Assembly (NCBI GenBank): GCA_944800085.1
Contig: CALYLO010000001.1
Span: 206,001-270,000 of the forward strand
Source of the DNA: Paenibacillus melissococcoides
GTDB taxonomy: Bacteria; Bacillota; Bacilli; Paenibacillales; Paenibacillaceae
Direction: 5' to 3'
Length of the DNA stretch: 64,000 nt
A program made the translations under genes and the position numbers. Under the pieces are notes generated by a model. It had not been told where the DNA came from. It made no database searches and worked only from the letters and a program-made list of their open reading frames with translations. Shown here piece by piece: positions 43,949 to 52,825 of this stretch. Numbering within the stretch: the stretch's first letter is position 1; each line of letters starts with the position of its first letter.

Positions 43949-44002
43949 ACACCCTTTTGACTTTGGAATCAACTTTCATCGTCAAAAGGGTGTTCTTTTA
44001 TT
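43949..44002 (+). terminator. Rho-independent terminator
   Basis: A perfect 13-bp stem (acacccttttgac / gtcaaaagggtgt) with a 19-base loop is followed by tcttttatt. It ends the copper operon. Confidence 0.85.
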
Positions 44003-44082
44003 CATTTCCAGAATATAATAGATATTAATTTAGAATTATTATTGATTAGCTGCATTGGATGTGATACATTAGTTGATGAAAA

Positions 44083-44097
44083 TGATAATTATTATCA
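44083..44097. promoter_or_regulatory. Fur/PerR box of the catalase gene
   Basis: The sequence tgataattattatca is an exact 7-1-7 palindrome of the Bacillus Fur-family box, and one exchange away from the PerR form (ttataat). It lies 43 bases before the catalase ATG. A second inverted repeat (atcacttaatagtgat) overlaps its right edge. With catalase downstream, PerR-type peroxide control is the likelier reading. Confidence 0.7.
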
Positions 44098-44140
44098 CTT
44101 AATAGTGATTTAATTCGACTGGACTAACGGAGGGGATTTG

Positions 44141-45613
44141 ATGAAGGAATCGAAGTTAATGACTACGAATCAGGGTGCGCCCGTTGCCAATAATCAGCAA
44201 TCGAAAACCGCCGGGGCGCGCGGTCCCGTGCTGCTGGAAGACTATCATCTTATCGAGAAGCTGGCTCATTTCGATCGGGAACGCATTCCGGAGCGGGTCG
44301 TGCATGCGCGCGGAGCAGGCGCGTTCGGCGTGTTCAAGCCTTACCGGAGCATGGCGAAGCACACGCGGGCGGCGTTTCTGCAAGATCCCGATGTAGAGAC
44401 TCCCGTCTTTGTCCGGTTCTCGACCGTGATTCACGGGGGGACCTCCCCGGAGACCGTGCGGGATCCGCGCGGATTTGCCGTCAAATTTTATACGACGGAA
44501 GGCAACTACGATCTGGTTGGCAATCATCTTCCGATTTTTTTCATCCGCGACGCCATCAAATTCCCGGACATGGTCCACTCGCTGAAGCCGGCCCCGCATA
44601 CGAATGTGCAGACGCCGGACCATTATTGGGACTTCATGTCACTGTCTCCGGAGTCCACGAATATGATGACTTGGCTCTTCTCGGACCTCGGCATTCCCGC
44701 CACTTACCGCGAGATGGACGGCTTCAGCGTCCACGCGTTCAAATGGGTCAATGAAAAAGGCGGCGTCGTGTACGTCAAATATACATGGAAGTCGCTGCAG
44801 GGCGTGCGCGGGTTGAGCGTGGAGGAAGCGGAGCGGATTCAAGCCAAAGATTTCAGCCATGCGACGCGAGATCTGCATCAGGCGATTGAAGAGGGCCGCT
44901 GCCCGGAATGGGAGCTGTGCGTTCAAATGCTTGAGCCTTCGCGGCTGGACGATTTCGACTTCGACCCGCTCGATCCGACGAAGGTATGGCCCGAAGCGAT
45001 GATACCGATGATGAAGGTAGGCCGGATGACGCTGAATCAGAACCCGGACAATTATTTCGCCCAGGTCGAGCAGGCGGCGTTCTCCCCTAGCGCGCTTGTG
45101 CCCGGGATTGAACCGTCCGAGGACAAATTGCTCCAAGGCCGTCTCTTTTCCTATCCGGATACGCAGCGGCACCGTCTCGGTCCGAATTATTTGCAGATCC
45201 CGGTGAACTGCCCGTTCGCGCGGGTAAGGAATCATCAACGGGACGGGTTGATGACCGTGAAGCAGGATACGTCCCCGATCAACTACGAGCCGAACAGCCA
45301 TGCCGGGGCATATGCTGAAGCGGGCGAGGCTTATGCCGAGAGCGAAACGGTTGTGGCAGGAACGACGATGCGCCGCTCGATAGACAAGACGAATAATTTC
45401 GGCCAGGCCGGAGAGAAGTACCGTGAGATGTCCCCGGAGGAACAAGATCGGCTCGTGCAAAACCTGGTGAACGATCTGAAGCAGGTACGCCCCGAAGTTC
45501 AAATGCGGGCGCTGTGCAATTTCTTCCGGGCCGATGCGGAGTATGGAATGAAGCTTGCGGCCGGACTCGGCGTGGATATTAGCGAATATTTGCAGCATGT
45601 ACCGCGTTCCTAG
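44141..45613 (+). CDS. katA: Catalase (monofunctional haem, small-subunit clade)
   Basis: A 490-residue cytoplasmic haem enzyme that disproportionates hydrogen peroxide. The distal His lies in RIPERVVHARGAGAFGVF. The active-site and NADPH region includes FSTVIHGGTSPETVRDPRGF and NHLPIFFIRDAIKF. The proximal haem Tyr is in RLFSYPDTQRHRLGPNY. The length is normal for clade 3 catalases. ATG 44141 follows ggagggg. A Fur-family box lies ahead and a Fur-like gene follows 52 bases behind. Confidence 0.97.
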   Translation: MKESKLMTTNQGAPVANNQQSKTAGARGPVLLEDYHLIEKLAHFDRERIPERVVHARGAGAFGVFKPYRSMAKHTRAAFLQDPDVETPVFVRFSTVIHGGTSPETVRDPRGFAVKFYTTEGNYDLVGNHLPIFFIRDAIKFPDMVHSLKPAPHTNVQTPDHYWDFMSLSPESTNMMTWLFSDLGIPATYREMDGFSVHAFKWVNEKGGVVYVKYTWKSLQGVRGLSVEEAERIQAKDFSHATRDLHQAIEEGRCPEWELCVQMLEPSRLDDFDFDPLDPTKVWPEAMIPMMKVGRMTLNQNPDNYFAQVEQAAFSPSALVPGIEPSEDKLLQGRLFSYPDTQRHRLGPNYLQIPVNCPFARVRNHQRDGLMTVKQDTSPINYEPNSHAGAYAEAGEAYAESETVVAGTTMRRSIDKTNNFGQAGEKYREMSPEEQDRLVQNLVNDLKQVRPEVQMRALCNFFRADAEYGMKLAAGLGVDISEYLQHVPRS

Positions 45614-45665
45614 CGCGATGATATAGAGGTTTGGATTGTCTTTTGAAAATTCTGTGAGGAAAGGA

Positions 45666-45962
45666 ATGGGGCACGTGAATCATAACAAGGTGGAAGCATC
45701 GGTTGTTCGGCAGGGCAAGGATAAAAAAATGCATATGACGCAGCAACGAGAGGCCGTCTATGCTTGCATCCGTCAAGCGGCATCCCCTATGACCGCAATG
45801 GACGTATTTCTGGCGTTGAAGTCGGGCGGGCAGCTGGTTTCCCTCTCTACCGTCTACTGCAGTCTGAAGTATTTCGTCAAAAAAGGACTTGTTCACGAGC
45901 TTCAAGACGATCAGCTCTCCAAGCGTTACAAGCATGCCTGCCCCATATGCCGCGGCGCATAA
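45666..45962 (+). CDS. Truncated Fur/PerR-family regulator
   Basis: A 98-residue protein holding the winged-helix DNA-binding half of the Fur family (MTQQREAVYACIRQAASPMT, AMDVFLALKSGGQLVSLSTV, YCSLKYFVKKGLVHELQDD). It ends YKHACPICRGA, just where the dimerisation domain and the His/Asp metal-sensing site should begin; full-length members have about 140 residues. It may therefore bind poorly as a dimer or act without peroxide sensing. It lies directly behind catalase and is probably co-transcribed. ATG 45666 follows gagg. No downstream frame restores the missing half, so this is a truncation, not a frameshift. Confidence 0.8.
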   Translation: MGHVNHNKVEASVVRQGKDKKMHMTQQREAVYACIRQAASPMTAMDVFLALKSGGQLVSLSTVYCSLKYFVKKGLVHELQDDQLSKRYKHACPICRGA

Positions 45963-46014
45963 CCGGCCGTACAATGTTTATCACGAGGTTCCTTGAACCG
46001 TATGCGATAGGAAG

Positions 46015-46048
46015 CCCTTTGCAGAACCGCTGCAGAGGGCCTTTCCTC
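46015..46048 (+). terminator. Probable terminator of the catalase/Fur-like operon
   Basis: An 11-bp stem with one mismatch (gccctttgcag / ctgcagagggc) is followed by ctttcctct. Confidence 0.55.
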
Positions 46049-46103
46049 TGCTTGCCGCCGCGTGGCATTCTTTGAAACAAAATATTATATTATCGAAAAT
46101 ATA

Positions 46104-46132
46104 TTTAAAATAATATTTCAATCGCGTATAAT
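46104..46132 (+). promoter_or_regulatory. Putative sigma-A promoter of anmK
   Basis: TTTAAA, a 17-base spacer and a perfect TATAAT lie in a very AT-rich stretch. The leader to ATG 46301 would be about 160 bases long. I see no known RNA element in it. Confidence 0.45.
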
Positions 46133-46300
46133 AAAGCTAACTTGGAAATGCTTCATTCATCCACTTTCTCATATCACCCCGCAAGAATAGCCTGCCCCTG
46201 TACAACGAATGTGCTAAACTCCGCTTTTACTTTATATGGTTACTATAAGTGTCAATTGCATCGTGCCGTTTTGATTTTCGAATGGGAGGGGGAGATAACG

Positions 46301-47488
46301 ATGCGGATTGTCATGCCGAACCGCCCTTATCGGACCATCATTGGCCTGATGTCAGGCACGTCGCTGGACGGAATCGATGCCGCCGTTGTCCGGGTGCAAG
46401 GAAGCGGGACCGGAACGGAAGTCGAGCTGCTGGCGTTTCATTGCATCGAATATGATGCTGAGCTGCGCGGCAGGATAAAGCGATTATGCGGAAAAGAGCA
46501 ATCCGATGCCGCCGACCTCTGCATGATGAATGCTTATCTGGGGCAGCGGTTCGCGGCGGCCGCCCGGGAAGCGGCAGACGCTGCCGGGATCCCGATGGAA
46601 GACATCGATCTGGTCAGCTCCCACGGGCAGACGGTCTGGCATCAGCCGATGGCGGATAGCGAAGATCCATATTGTGTTCCCTCCACGCTGCAAATCGGAG
46701 ATTTGTCCGTCATCGCGAAGCTGACAGGGCGGCCCGTGGTCGGGGATTATCGCCCCGCCGACATGGGCGTCGGGGGCCAGGGGGCCCCGCTTACCCCCTA
46801 TGCGGATTATATCTTTCACCGCCATGAGCGCATGGGCCGCATTGCCCAGAATATCGGCGGGATCGGGAACTGCACGGTCGTTCCGCCCGGGGCCGATGCG
46901 AATCAAGTAGCTGCCTTCGATACCGGACCAGGCAATATGCTGATTGACCAGGCCGTCTACCGGCTGTCGGAAGGGGCGCTGGCCTATGACCGCAATGGCG
47001 GCTGGGCCGCCCAAGGCCAGGTGAGCGAAGCATGGCTGTCTGAGCTGCTGGAGCATCCTTACTATGCCCAGAAGCCGCGGAAGACGACGGGCAGAGAAAT
47101 GTTCGGCGAGGCATATGCCACGGCTTTGATTCACGACGGTCTGCAGCGGGGCTTGCCGGCTGCCGATATCGTGGCGACCTTCACGATGCTGACGGTTCGG
47201 ACCATCGCGGGCGCATATCGGGACTTTATATTCCCTGAGCATGACATCCATGAAGTGATCGTCAGCGGCGGCGGGGCCCGCAACGAGACGATGATGAGGT
47301 GGCTTGCGGCGGAGCTGCCCCAACAGCGGGTCCAGCGCTCCGATGAGGTTGGCTTGCCTGCCGATGCGAAGGAGGCGATTGTCTTCGCCGTGTTGGCGAA
47401 TGAATTTGTGCACGGGATCGCGAATCAGCTCCCTTCCGTTACCGGAGCGTCGCGTCCAACCGTCATGGGCAAGCTTGCCCTTCCGTGA
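46301..47488 (+). CDS. anmK: Anhydro-N-acetylmuramic acid kinase
   Basis: A 395-residue cytoplasmic kinase that cleaves and phosphorylates anhydro-MurNAc to MurNAc-6-phosphate during cell-wall recycling. Family motifs include LMSGTSLDGIDAAVV at the N-terminus, SSHGQTVWHQP, FDTGPGNMLIDQ, HDGLQRGLPAADIVATFTML and VSGGGARNETMM. ATG 46301 follows gggaggggg by 8 bases. It is followed by a serine hydrolase gene, 70 bases on, in the same direction; Bacillus also groups cell-wall recycling genes with a beta-lactamase-like hydrolase. Confidence 0.95.
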   Translation: MRIVMPNRPYRTIIGLMSGTSLDGIDAAVVRVQGSGTGTEVELLAFHCIEYDAELRGRIKRLCGKEQSDAADLCMMNAYLGQRFAAAAREAADAAGIPMEDIDLVSSHGQTVWHQPMADSEDPYCVPSTLQIGDLSVIAKLTGRPVVGDYRPADMGVGGQGAPLTPYADYIFHRHERMGRIAQNIGGIGNCTVVPPGADANQVAAFDTGPGNMLIDQAVYRLSEGALAYDRNGGWAAQGQVSEAWLSELLEHPYYAQKPRKTTGREMFGEAYATALIHDGLQRGLPAADIVATFTMLTVRTIAGAYRDFIFPEHDIHEVIVSGGGARNETMMRWLAAELPQQRVQRSDEVGLPADAKEAIVFAVLANEFVHGIANQLPSVTGASRPTVMGKLALP

Positions 47489-47558
47489 ACTCCGAGGCGG
47501 AGCATGAATGACATTGAACGGAGTTTGCTATCCGATACGACAAGAAGGGGGTTTTTCC

Positions 47559-48971
47559 ATGAAAAAATGGGATCTGTCGGCAGCCGGGCAGCTAGGCCTG
47601 TGCGAGGAAGGACTGCAAGCCGCTTGGACGCCGCTCGATAACGCGATAGAGCAGGGAATTATCCCCGGGGGCGTGGCTCTTATTGGACGCCGCGGCCATG
47701 TGGCGGCTTATGCCGCCGGGCATGCGTTCCTCAGCGAGGATCGTTCCATTCCGGCCAGCGTGGAGACGATCTATGACTGCGCGTCATTGACGAAGGTCGC
47801 CGTCACGCTGGCGCTCATGCTCATCTTGATGGATCGGGGCCAAGTTCGGCTTGCCGATCCGGTGGCGCAGCATATCCCCGCATTTGGAACCGCGGGGAAG
47901 GCAGAGGTTACGATCGGGCAATTGCTGGCCCATACCTCGGGCTTGCCCGCGCATCGCGATCTGTATTCGCACGGCTGGACGCCGCAGCGGATCCATGACG
48001 CGATCTGCGCGATGGAACCGGACTATCCGCCAGGGACGCGCTGCGTCTATAGCTGCCCGGGTTATATGATCCTCGGCGGCATTATCCGGCAGCATTTCGG
48101 GCGTCCGTTGGAGGAAGCGGCCTGGATCGAGGTGCTGCAGCCGCTCGGAATGACGGCGAGCCGGTATAACCCGCCGCCGGAATGGAAGCCGCGCATCGCG
48201 GCGACAGAATACGATGCGGCGCTGGGCGAGTACCGCTGGGGCTTCGTGCACGATGAGAACGCCTATGCGCTTGGCGGGGCGGCGGGCAATGCGGGGCTGT
48301 TCTCGACCGCCTCGGATCTGCTGCGGTATGCCCGCATGTGGCTGGCCTTGGCAGGCAGCGCCAGTTCCGCGGACAGCGCGGCGAACGCTTCCTTAAGCCG
48401 CTCCCGGACAGAGGATGGCCCGGAAGCCTTCATATTGTCGCGCGAGGCCGTGAAGGAAGCGCTGCGAAGCCATACCCTTGACATACCGGGAGCGAATCGG
48501 GGGCTGGGATGGGTGCTGCACGGAGACCCGGCCGATGTTGGCGGGGAGGGGGTGTCTCCATTCAGCTTCGGCCATACGGGCTTCACCGGAACGAGTCTCT
48601 GGATCGATCCGGCGCAGGATCTAATTTTAATTCTGCTGACGAACCGCGTACATTACGACCGGGGCAACTCGATCGCGGCGCTCCGCCGGCAGTTCCACGA
48701 GGCAGCCGTAGCGGCCATACAGAACTCATACCTATATGAAAACCTTGGGAAGTACATCCAAACCATGCGAAGTACATCCAGAACCTGGCGAGTACATCAA
48801 ATCCTTGGCAAGCGCATCCGACGGGATGCCGGCCAGGGATTTTTTTGCTGGCGGCCGGGCTTTGCCGAAATGATTGAGCAGCTTGGCTTGGACACACAGA
48901 GAGCGCATCTATTGCGGCAGCTTACATATTGGCGGATTGCGTCTGCTCACCAGAAGGTGGCAGTGCAATAG
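47559..48971 (+). CDS. Serine hydrolase of the beta-lactamase/esterase family
   Basis: About 470 residues. The SxxK nucleophile motif is SLTKVAVT at about residue 75. The second motif is YSCPGY, with Cys where class C enzymes have Asn, as in some esterase-type relatives. The C-terminal block GHTGFTGTSLWIDPAQDLIL carries the HTG motif. There is no signal peptide, so it acts in the cytoplasm, possibly on amidated or esterified cell-wall sugars given anmK upstream. ATG 47559 follows agaaggggg. The natural domain ends at about residue 390 (NSIAALRRQFHEAAVAAI). The last about 80 residues are read from a 20-base minisatellite and beyond, so the original stop has probably been lost. Confidence 0.8.
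   Translation: MKKWDLSAAGQLGLCEEGLQAAWTPLDNAIEQGIIPGGVALIGRRGHVAAYAAGHAFLSEDRSIPASVETIYDCASLTKVAVTLALMLILMDRGQVRLADPVAQHIPAFGTAGKAEVTIGQLLAHTSGLPAHRDLYSHGWTPQRIHDAICAMEPDYPPGTRCVYSCPGYMILGGIIRQHFGRPLEEAAWIEVLQPLGMTASRYNPPPEWKPRIAATEYDAALGEYRWGFVHDENAYALGGAAGNAGLFSTASDLLRYARMWLALAGSASSADSAANASLSRSRTEDGPEAFILSREAVKEALRSHTLDIPGANRGLGWVLHGDPADVGGEGVSPFSFGHTGFTGTSLWIDPAQDLILILLTNRVHYDRGNSIAALRRQFHEAAVAAIQNSYLYENLGKYIQTMRSTSRTWRVHQILGKRIRRDAGQGFFCWRPGFAEMIEQLGLDTQRAHLLRQLTYWRIASAHQKVAVQ
48739..48819 (+). repeat. 20-base minisatellite, four units, inside the hydrolase 3' end
   Basis: Units such as accttgggaagtacatcc, accatgcgaagtacatcc, acctggcgagtacatc and ccttggcaagcgcatcc follow head to tail. 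Since 20 is not a multiple of three, each unit is read in a different frame, which argues that the translated tail is not selected as protein. Confidence 0.8.
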
Positions 48972-49329
48972 AATGGCGCACTTCAGCAAAATGTGGCTCT
49001 TCAGCAAAATGTGACTGTTTGCCAATGTGGTTGTTCAACAGATTTCGGGAGGGAAGACCATTCAGCATCGGATGAGTTACGGCAGTTGGATTGGCGCACG
49101 TTGAGATAAACGGCAATGGGTCTGTCGAAACCAGGTCCAATGTATCTGTCAGGTCTTTGATCCACTCTTCCCTCGGTTCAGAAAGAGAAAGCACACGCTG
49201 GCACGACAAGCGGCAGGAGGCGAACCGAAACGATGGAGCAGGCGAGCAAGCAGTAGGACCAAGTAGTTGAATCCAGAAGACGGAATAGCAAAAATGTGGT
49301 GCCAACGAAGGTTCCCCTTCAGCGCGCCC

Positions 49330-49745
49330 CTGAACCGATGGGAGTTTGCCTATAAGGCGGCAGGTGGGCAAGCCACTGCGGCTCTCTGAATCGATGGGAT
49401 AGTGAAGCTAAGGAAGAAAACGTTGCATGTACCGGACCGAGTTTCTGCACCGATGGGATATTGAGCCTAAGTGGGAGAGAAGCAACCTCCCTTCGCATAC
49501 CTGAACCGATGGGAGACGGCCTATAAGGCAGCAGGTGTGAGCCATCCCCAAGCCAGCTTCTGAATCAATGGGATAGTGACGCTAAGGAAGAAAATGCAGC
49601 ATGTACCCGAACGAGTATCTGATTCGATGGGATAGTGAGCCTGAGAGGAGAGGAGCAATCTCCGGCGCGCCTCTGCGCCGATGGGATAGTGAATCCGAGT
49701 GGAGAAGAAGCCACCTCCCCTTGGCGCGCCCCTGAGCCAGGGGCC
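49330..49745. repeat. Tandem array of eight ~57-base units (ctgaatcgatgggatag type)
   Basis: The conserved word ctgaaycgatgggatagtga starts at 49330, 49386, 49445, 49501, 49560, 49619 and 49673, with a decayed copy at 49732, so spacing is 54-59 bases. Between the words the sequence is not unique. It follows three types in order: tataaggcggcaggtg, ctaaggaagaaaa with gcatgta, and gtgggagagaagcaacctcc, then the series repeats. This gives a higher-order repeat of about 174 bases. Copies also occur at 59641-59671 (inverted) and 59878-59970. Confidence 0.85.
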
Positions 49746-49867
49746 CGGGCCTCCTCACAGGCATTACATCAAATGTAAGGTATGTGCTTCCATAATATAC
49801 ATATGTACACTATGAGAGGACATCGAAACCGCAGTGTCCGCATAGTAAAAACAAGGAAAAATAGTTG

Positions 49868-49895
49868 TTGATCTTTCGTTCGCATCGTTTATAAT
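49868..49895 (+). promoter_or_regulatory. Putative sigma-A promoter of the IclR gene
   Basis: TTGATC, a 16-base spacer and a perfect TATAAT lie 82 bases ahead of the GTG start. Confidence 0.5.
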
Positions 49896-49977
49896 GATGA
49901 AAAATTATTTATAGAAACAGTGTATCTATTATCGGTACAGTTGCCTTGCTGAATTAAAAAGGGGAAGAGGTGAGGAA

Positions 49978-50739
49978 GTGTCGCTCAAGACGCTGGCCAA
50001 ATCGCTTGAATTGCTCGATTGCTTTACATCGGATCATCCGATATGGGGGGTACGTGATTTAGCGAAGAAGCTGGGAATGCACCACTCGGTCGTGCACCGC
50101 ATCGTAAGTACGTTTGAACAGCACGGCTTTCTCATTCAGAACAGAGACACGCAGAAATACCACCTCGGCTTGAAGCTGCTGGAGTACGGCAAGGTTGTCA
50201 CCGAGCAGCTCAATATCCAGCAATATTTTCAGCCGATATTGAAGGAAATTGCGAATTTGACCGGAGAATCGGTATACCTGAATATGCTCGAAGGGAAGGA
50301 GGGCGTCTGTGTATCCATCGTCCTCAGCTCGAAGGATATTCAATATCTGATTCCGGTCGGCGACCGCTCGCCGCTGTATGCTGGAGCGTCGCAGAAGGTG
50401 ATGATGGCCTATCTATCCGAGGAGCTTCAGGAGGAAATCATCCAGGAAGGCCTGACGGCCGTCACTTCCCGAACGATAACGAATCCGCTCCGCTTACGGG
50501 CCCAGTTGGCGCAAATCAAGGAGGAGGGCTGGTGCATTTCCGTCGGGGAGTATACGGAAGATGTCGTCGGCATTTCCGTCCCGATGCTGGACAGTCATCG
50601 CCGCATTCTTGGCTCCATTACGATTGCCGGGCCAAGATACCGGATCGACGACGAGAAATGCGAGTCGTACTTGCGTATTTTGATTGACCAAGTCCCTTTA
50701 ATACGTCAAAGCTGCAATATTATATCGCATATGTGGTAA
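49978..50739 (+). CDS. IclR-family transcription regulator
   Basis: A 253-residue DNA-binding regulator. The N-terminal winged helix spans about residues 1-65 (LAKSLELLDCFTSDHPIWGV, AKKLGMHHSVVHRIVSTFEQ, NRDTQKYHLGLKLLEYG). The C-terminal effector domain follows (TGESVYLNMLEGKEGVCVSI, AGASQKVMMAYLSEE, GEYTEDVVGISVPM, GSITIAGPRYRI). The start is GTG 49978 behind agaggtgagga. It lies just upstream of, and in the same direction as, the dipeptide transporter operon and is its probable regulator. The ligand is likely a substrate or product of that pathway. Confidence 0.92.
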   Translation: MSLKTLAKSLELLDCFTSDHPIWGVRDLAKKLGMHHSVVHRIVSTFEQHGFLIQNRDTQKYHLGLKLLEYGKVVTEQLNIQQYFQPILKEIANLTGESVYLNMLEGKEGVCVSIVLSSKDIQYLIPVGDRSPLYAGASQKVMMAYLSEELQEEIIQEGLTAVTSRTITNPLRLRAQLAQIKEEGWCISVGEYTEDVVGISVPMLDSHRRILGSITIAGPRYRIDDEKCESYLRILIDQVPLIRQSCNIISHMW

Positions 50740-50814
50740 TCAGGGTTCACATTTTTACACAGCCGCACTTTATTTAGATAATGAGATACCGCTTTAAAGG
50801 GGGAGGGGTTGCTC

Positions 50815-51825
50815 TTGCTACAATTCATTACTCGACGTCTGTTGTACCTCATTCCAAGCTTGCTCGGCATCGTGCTCATCACGTTCATTCTGTCCAGAGT
50901 GCTGCCGGGCGACCCTGCTCTGATGATTGCCGGAGAACAAGCGCCGCAGCATGTGGTGGAGAACATTCGCGCCCAGCTCGGGCTGAACGAGCCGCTGTAC
51001 GTTCAGTTCGGCGCTTATATCAAGCAGCTGGCCCAAGGGGATCTGGGGATCGCCTGGCACACGGGACACACAGTGCTGGAGGATTTCGCCGTCCGTCTCC
51101 CGGCCACGATTGAGCTTGGCTTCGCCAGTCTGTTGATTGCGTTGTTGGTCGCGATTCCGGTAGGCATTGTGGCCGCCACGAAAAAAGAATCGATTGTGGA
51201 TCACATCTCCCGCGTTTTTTCACTAATCGGCGCCTGCATGCCGGTCTTCTGGCTGGGACTGCTGCTCATCCTGTTTTTCTATTCCAAGTTCGGCATTGCG
51301 CCCGCTCCTATGGGCCGAATCGGCGGAGATATCCTCCCGCCCACTCATATTACCGGCTTGTATCTGGTGGACAGCTTGCTTACGGCGGATTGGGTCGCCT
51401 TCAAGCAATCCTTATCCCATCTCATTCTTCCGGCCATTTGCCTTAGCGCCGGCACGATGGCCATCATCGCCCGCATGATGCGTTCCAGCATGCTGGAGGT
51501 CATCGGCCAGGATTATATCCGAACGGCCCGAGCCAAAGGGCTCAACGAGCGTTCCGTCGTGTACAAGCATGCTCTGGCCAATGCGTCGATTCCGACGATT
51601 ACGATGGTCGGTCTCCAGATCGGCTACCTGCTCGGGGGCGCGGTCATCACGGAAACGATCTTCGCCTGGCCCGGGGTCGGAAGCTATGTCACGGAGTCGA
51701 TTCTCGCGACAGATTACGCCCCGATTCAGGCGTTCACGCTGCTAAGCGCCGTCGTATACAGCGGCATCAATTTGCTGGTCGATGTCATCTATGGCTTAAT
51801 CGATCCGCGCATTCGCTATGAATAA
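50815..51825 (+). CDS. Dipeptide/oligopeptide ABC transporter permease (DppB type)
   Basis: A 336-residue inner-membrane permease with about six helices. Typical DppB features are the N-terminal FITRRLLYLIPSLLGIVLIT, SRVLPGDPA and LGLNEPLYVQFGAYIKQLAQ. The EAA-type coupling loop is TARAKGLNERSVVYKHALAN. The C-terminal LLGGAVITETIFAWPGVGSY is also typical. TTG 50815 is favoured over TTG 50809 because gggagggg lies 6 bases ahead. It is the first gene of a seven- or eight-gene operon. Confidence 0.92.
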   Translation: MLQFITRRLLYLIPSLLGIVLITFILSRVLPGDPALMIAGEQAPQHVVENIRAQLGLNEPLYVQFGAYIKQLAQGDLGIAWHTGHTVLEDFAVRLPATIELGFASLLIALLVAIPVGIVAATKKESIVDHISRVFSLIGACMPVFWLGLLLILFFYSKFGIAPAPMGRIGGDILPPTHITGLYLVDSLLTADWVAFKQSLSHLILPAICLSAGTMAIIARMMRSSMLEVIGQDYIRTARAKGLNERSVVYKHALANASIPTITMVGLQIGYLLGGAVITETIFAWPGVGSYVTESILATDYAPIQAFTLLSAVVYSGINLLVDVIYGLIDPRIRYE

Positions 51826-51866
51826 TCCATCTCTCATGTCATGACATCTTAGGAGGTGCAACCGTG

Positions 51867-52787
51867 ATGAAAGCATCAACCTCATCGTCCGCTGCAATCG
51901 CGGCGGCGAGCGAGACGTCCATGCTGCAGGAGTTCTGGCATGGGCTGCGGCAGTGGAGCAAGCTGTTCCTTCGCAACAAGCTTGCCGCGCTCGGCCTCTT
52001 CCTGATCGTGCTGTGGACGCTCCTGGCTATCGCCGCGCCGCTGGTCGCGCCCTATGCGCCGGATGCCACGCAGTTGGATGCGAAGCTGCAAGGTCCGAGC
52101 GGGGAGCATTGGTTCGGGACCGACCAGTTCGGCCGGGATATTTTCAGCCGTGTCGTCTACGCGGCGCGCATCTCGATCTGGACCGGGCTTATCGCCGTCG
52201 GAATTTCCTTCTTCATCGGCGTTCCGCTCGGCGGCATCGCCGCTTATTACGGCGGCTGGATCGGGAATGTGATTATGCGCGTCATGGATATTTTTCTGGC
52301 GTTCCCTTCGCTCATTCTGGCGATGGCGATCGCGGCCGCCATGGGCCCCGGCCTCGTCAGCGCGATGATGGCCGTTGGCGTCGTCGGCATTCCGGAATTC
52401 GCCCGTCTGATGTACAGCCAGACCATCTATTTGAAGGAGCGAGAATTCGTGGAGGCGAGCCGTTCCATCGGGGTCAAGGACGGCACCATTCTGGTCCGGC
52501 ATATTTTCCCGAATGCGCTCGCGCCGCTGCTCGTCCGCATTACGCTCGGGATGGGCTTCGCCATCTTGACGGCGGCGAGCTTGAGCTTCCTCGGTCTCGG
52601 CGTGCGCCCGCCGCTGGCGGAGTGGGGGGCGATGATATCCGAAGGCCGCGAGTACATTATTACCGGCGAATGGTGGCTGGTCACCTTCCCGGGGCTTGCC
52701 ATCGCAACAACGATTCTTGGCTTCAATCTGCTTGGCGACGGACTGCGTGACGTCCTTGATCCGCGGCTGCGCACAAGCCGGAAATAA
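51867..52787 (+). CDS. Dipeptide/oligopeptide ABC transporter permease (DppC type)
   Basis: A 306-residue permease, partner of the preceding DppB-type protein. Features are the N-terminal helix LAALGLFLIVLWTLLAIAAP, the GTDQFGRDIFSRVVYAARIS block, the EAA loop EASRSIGVKDGTILVRHIFP and the C-terminal SFLGLGVRPPLAEWGAMI. GTG 51864 or ATG 51867 can serve as start behind aggaggtg. Confidence 0.92.
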   Translation: MKASTSSSAAIAAASETSMLQEFWHGLRQWSKLFLRNKLAALGLFLIVLWTLLAIAAPLVAPYAPDATQLDAKLQGPSGEHWFGTDQFGRDIFSRVVYAARISIWTGLIAVGISFFIGVPLGGIAAYYGGWIGNVIMRVMDIFLAFPSLILAMAIAAAMGPGLVSAMMAVGVVGIPEFARLMYSQTIYLKEREFVEASRSIGVKDGTILVRHIFPNALAPLLVRITLGMGFAILTAASLSFLGLGVRPPLAEWGAMISEGREYIITGEWWLVTFPGLAIATTILGFNLLGDGLRDVLDPRLRTSRK

Positions 52788-52825
52788 GCGATATTTTTCA
52801 GACGAATATTCAGGGGGAGGAAACA

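Larger units (their letters stand above)
48972..49977. other. 1-kb gene-free stretch
   Basis: It begins with short direct repeats (cttcagcaaaatgtg at about 48981 and 48999), then about 300 bases with nothing recognised, then the tandem array at 49330-49745. Last comes an AT-rich stretch with the promoter of the IclR gene. No convincing coding frame is present. Confidence 0.6.

Noticed and set aside
44083..44097. Iron-only (Fur) control of catalase
   Set aside because: The box equals the Fur consensus, but PerR boxes differ by only one base per half-site and the gene is a peroxide-defence gene, so the regulator was left as Fur/PerR.
49330..49745. CRISPR array
   Set aside because: The regular 54-59-base spacing suggests one, but the sequences between the conserved words are themselves repeated in a three-type order, repeats are imperfect, and no cas gene is present.
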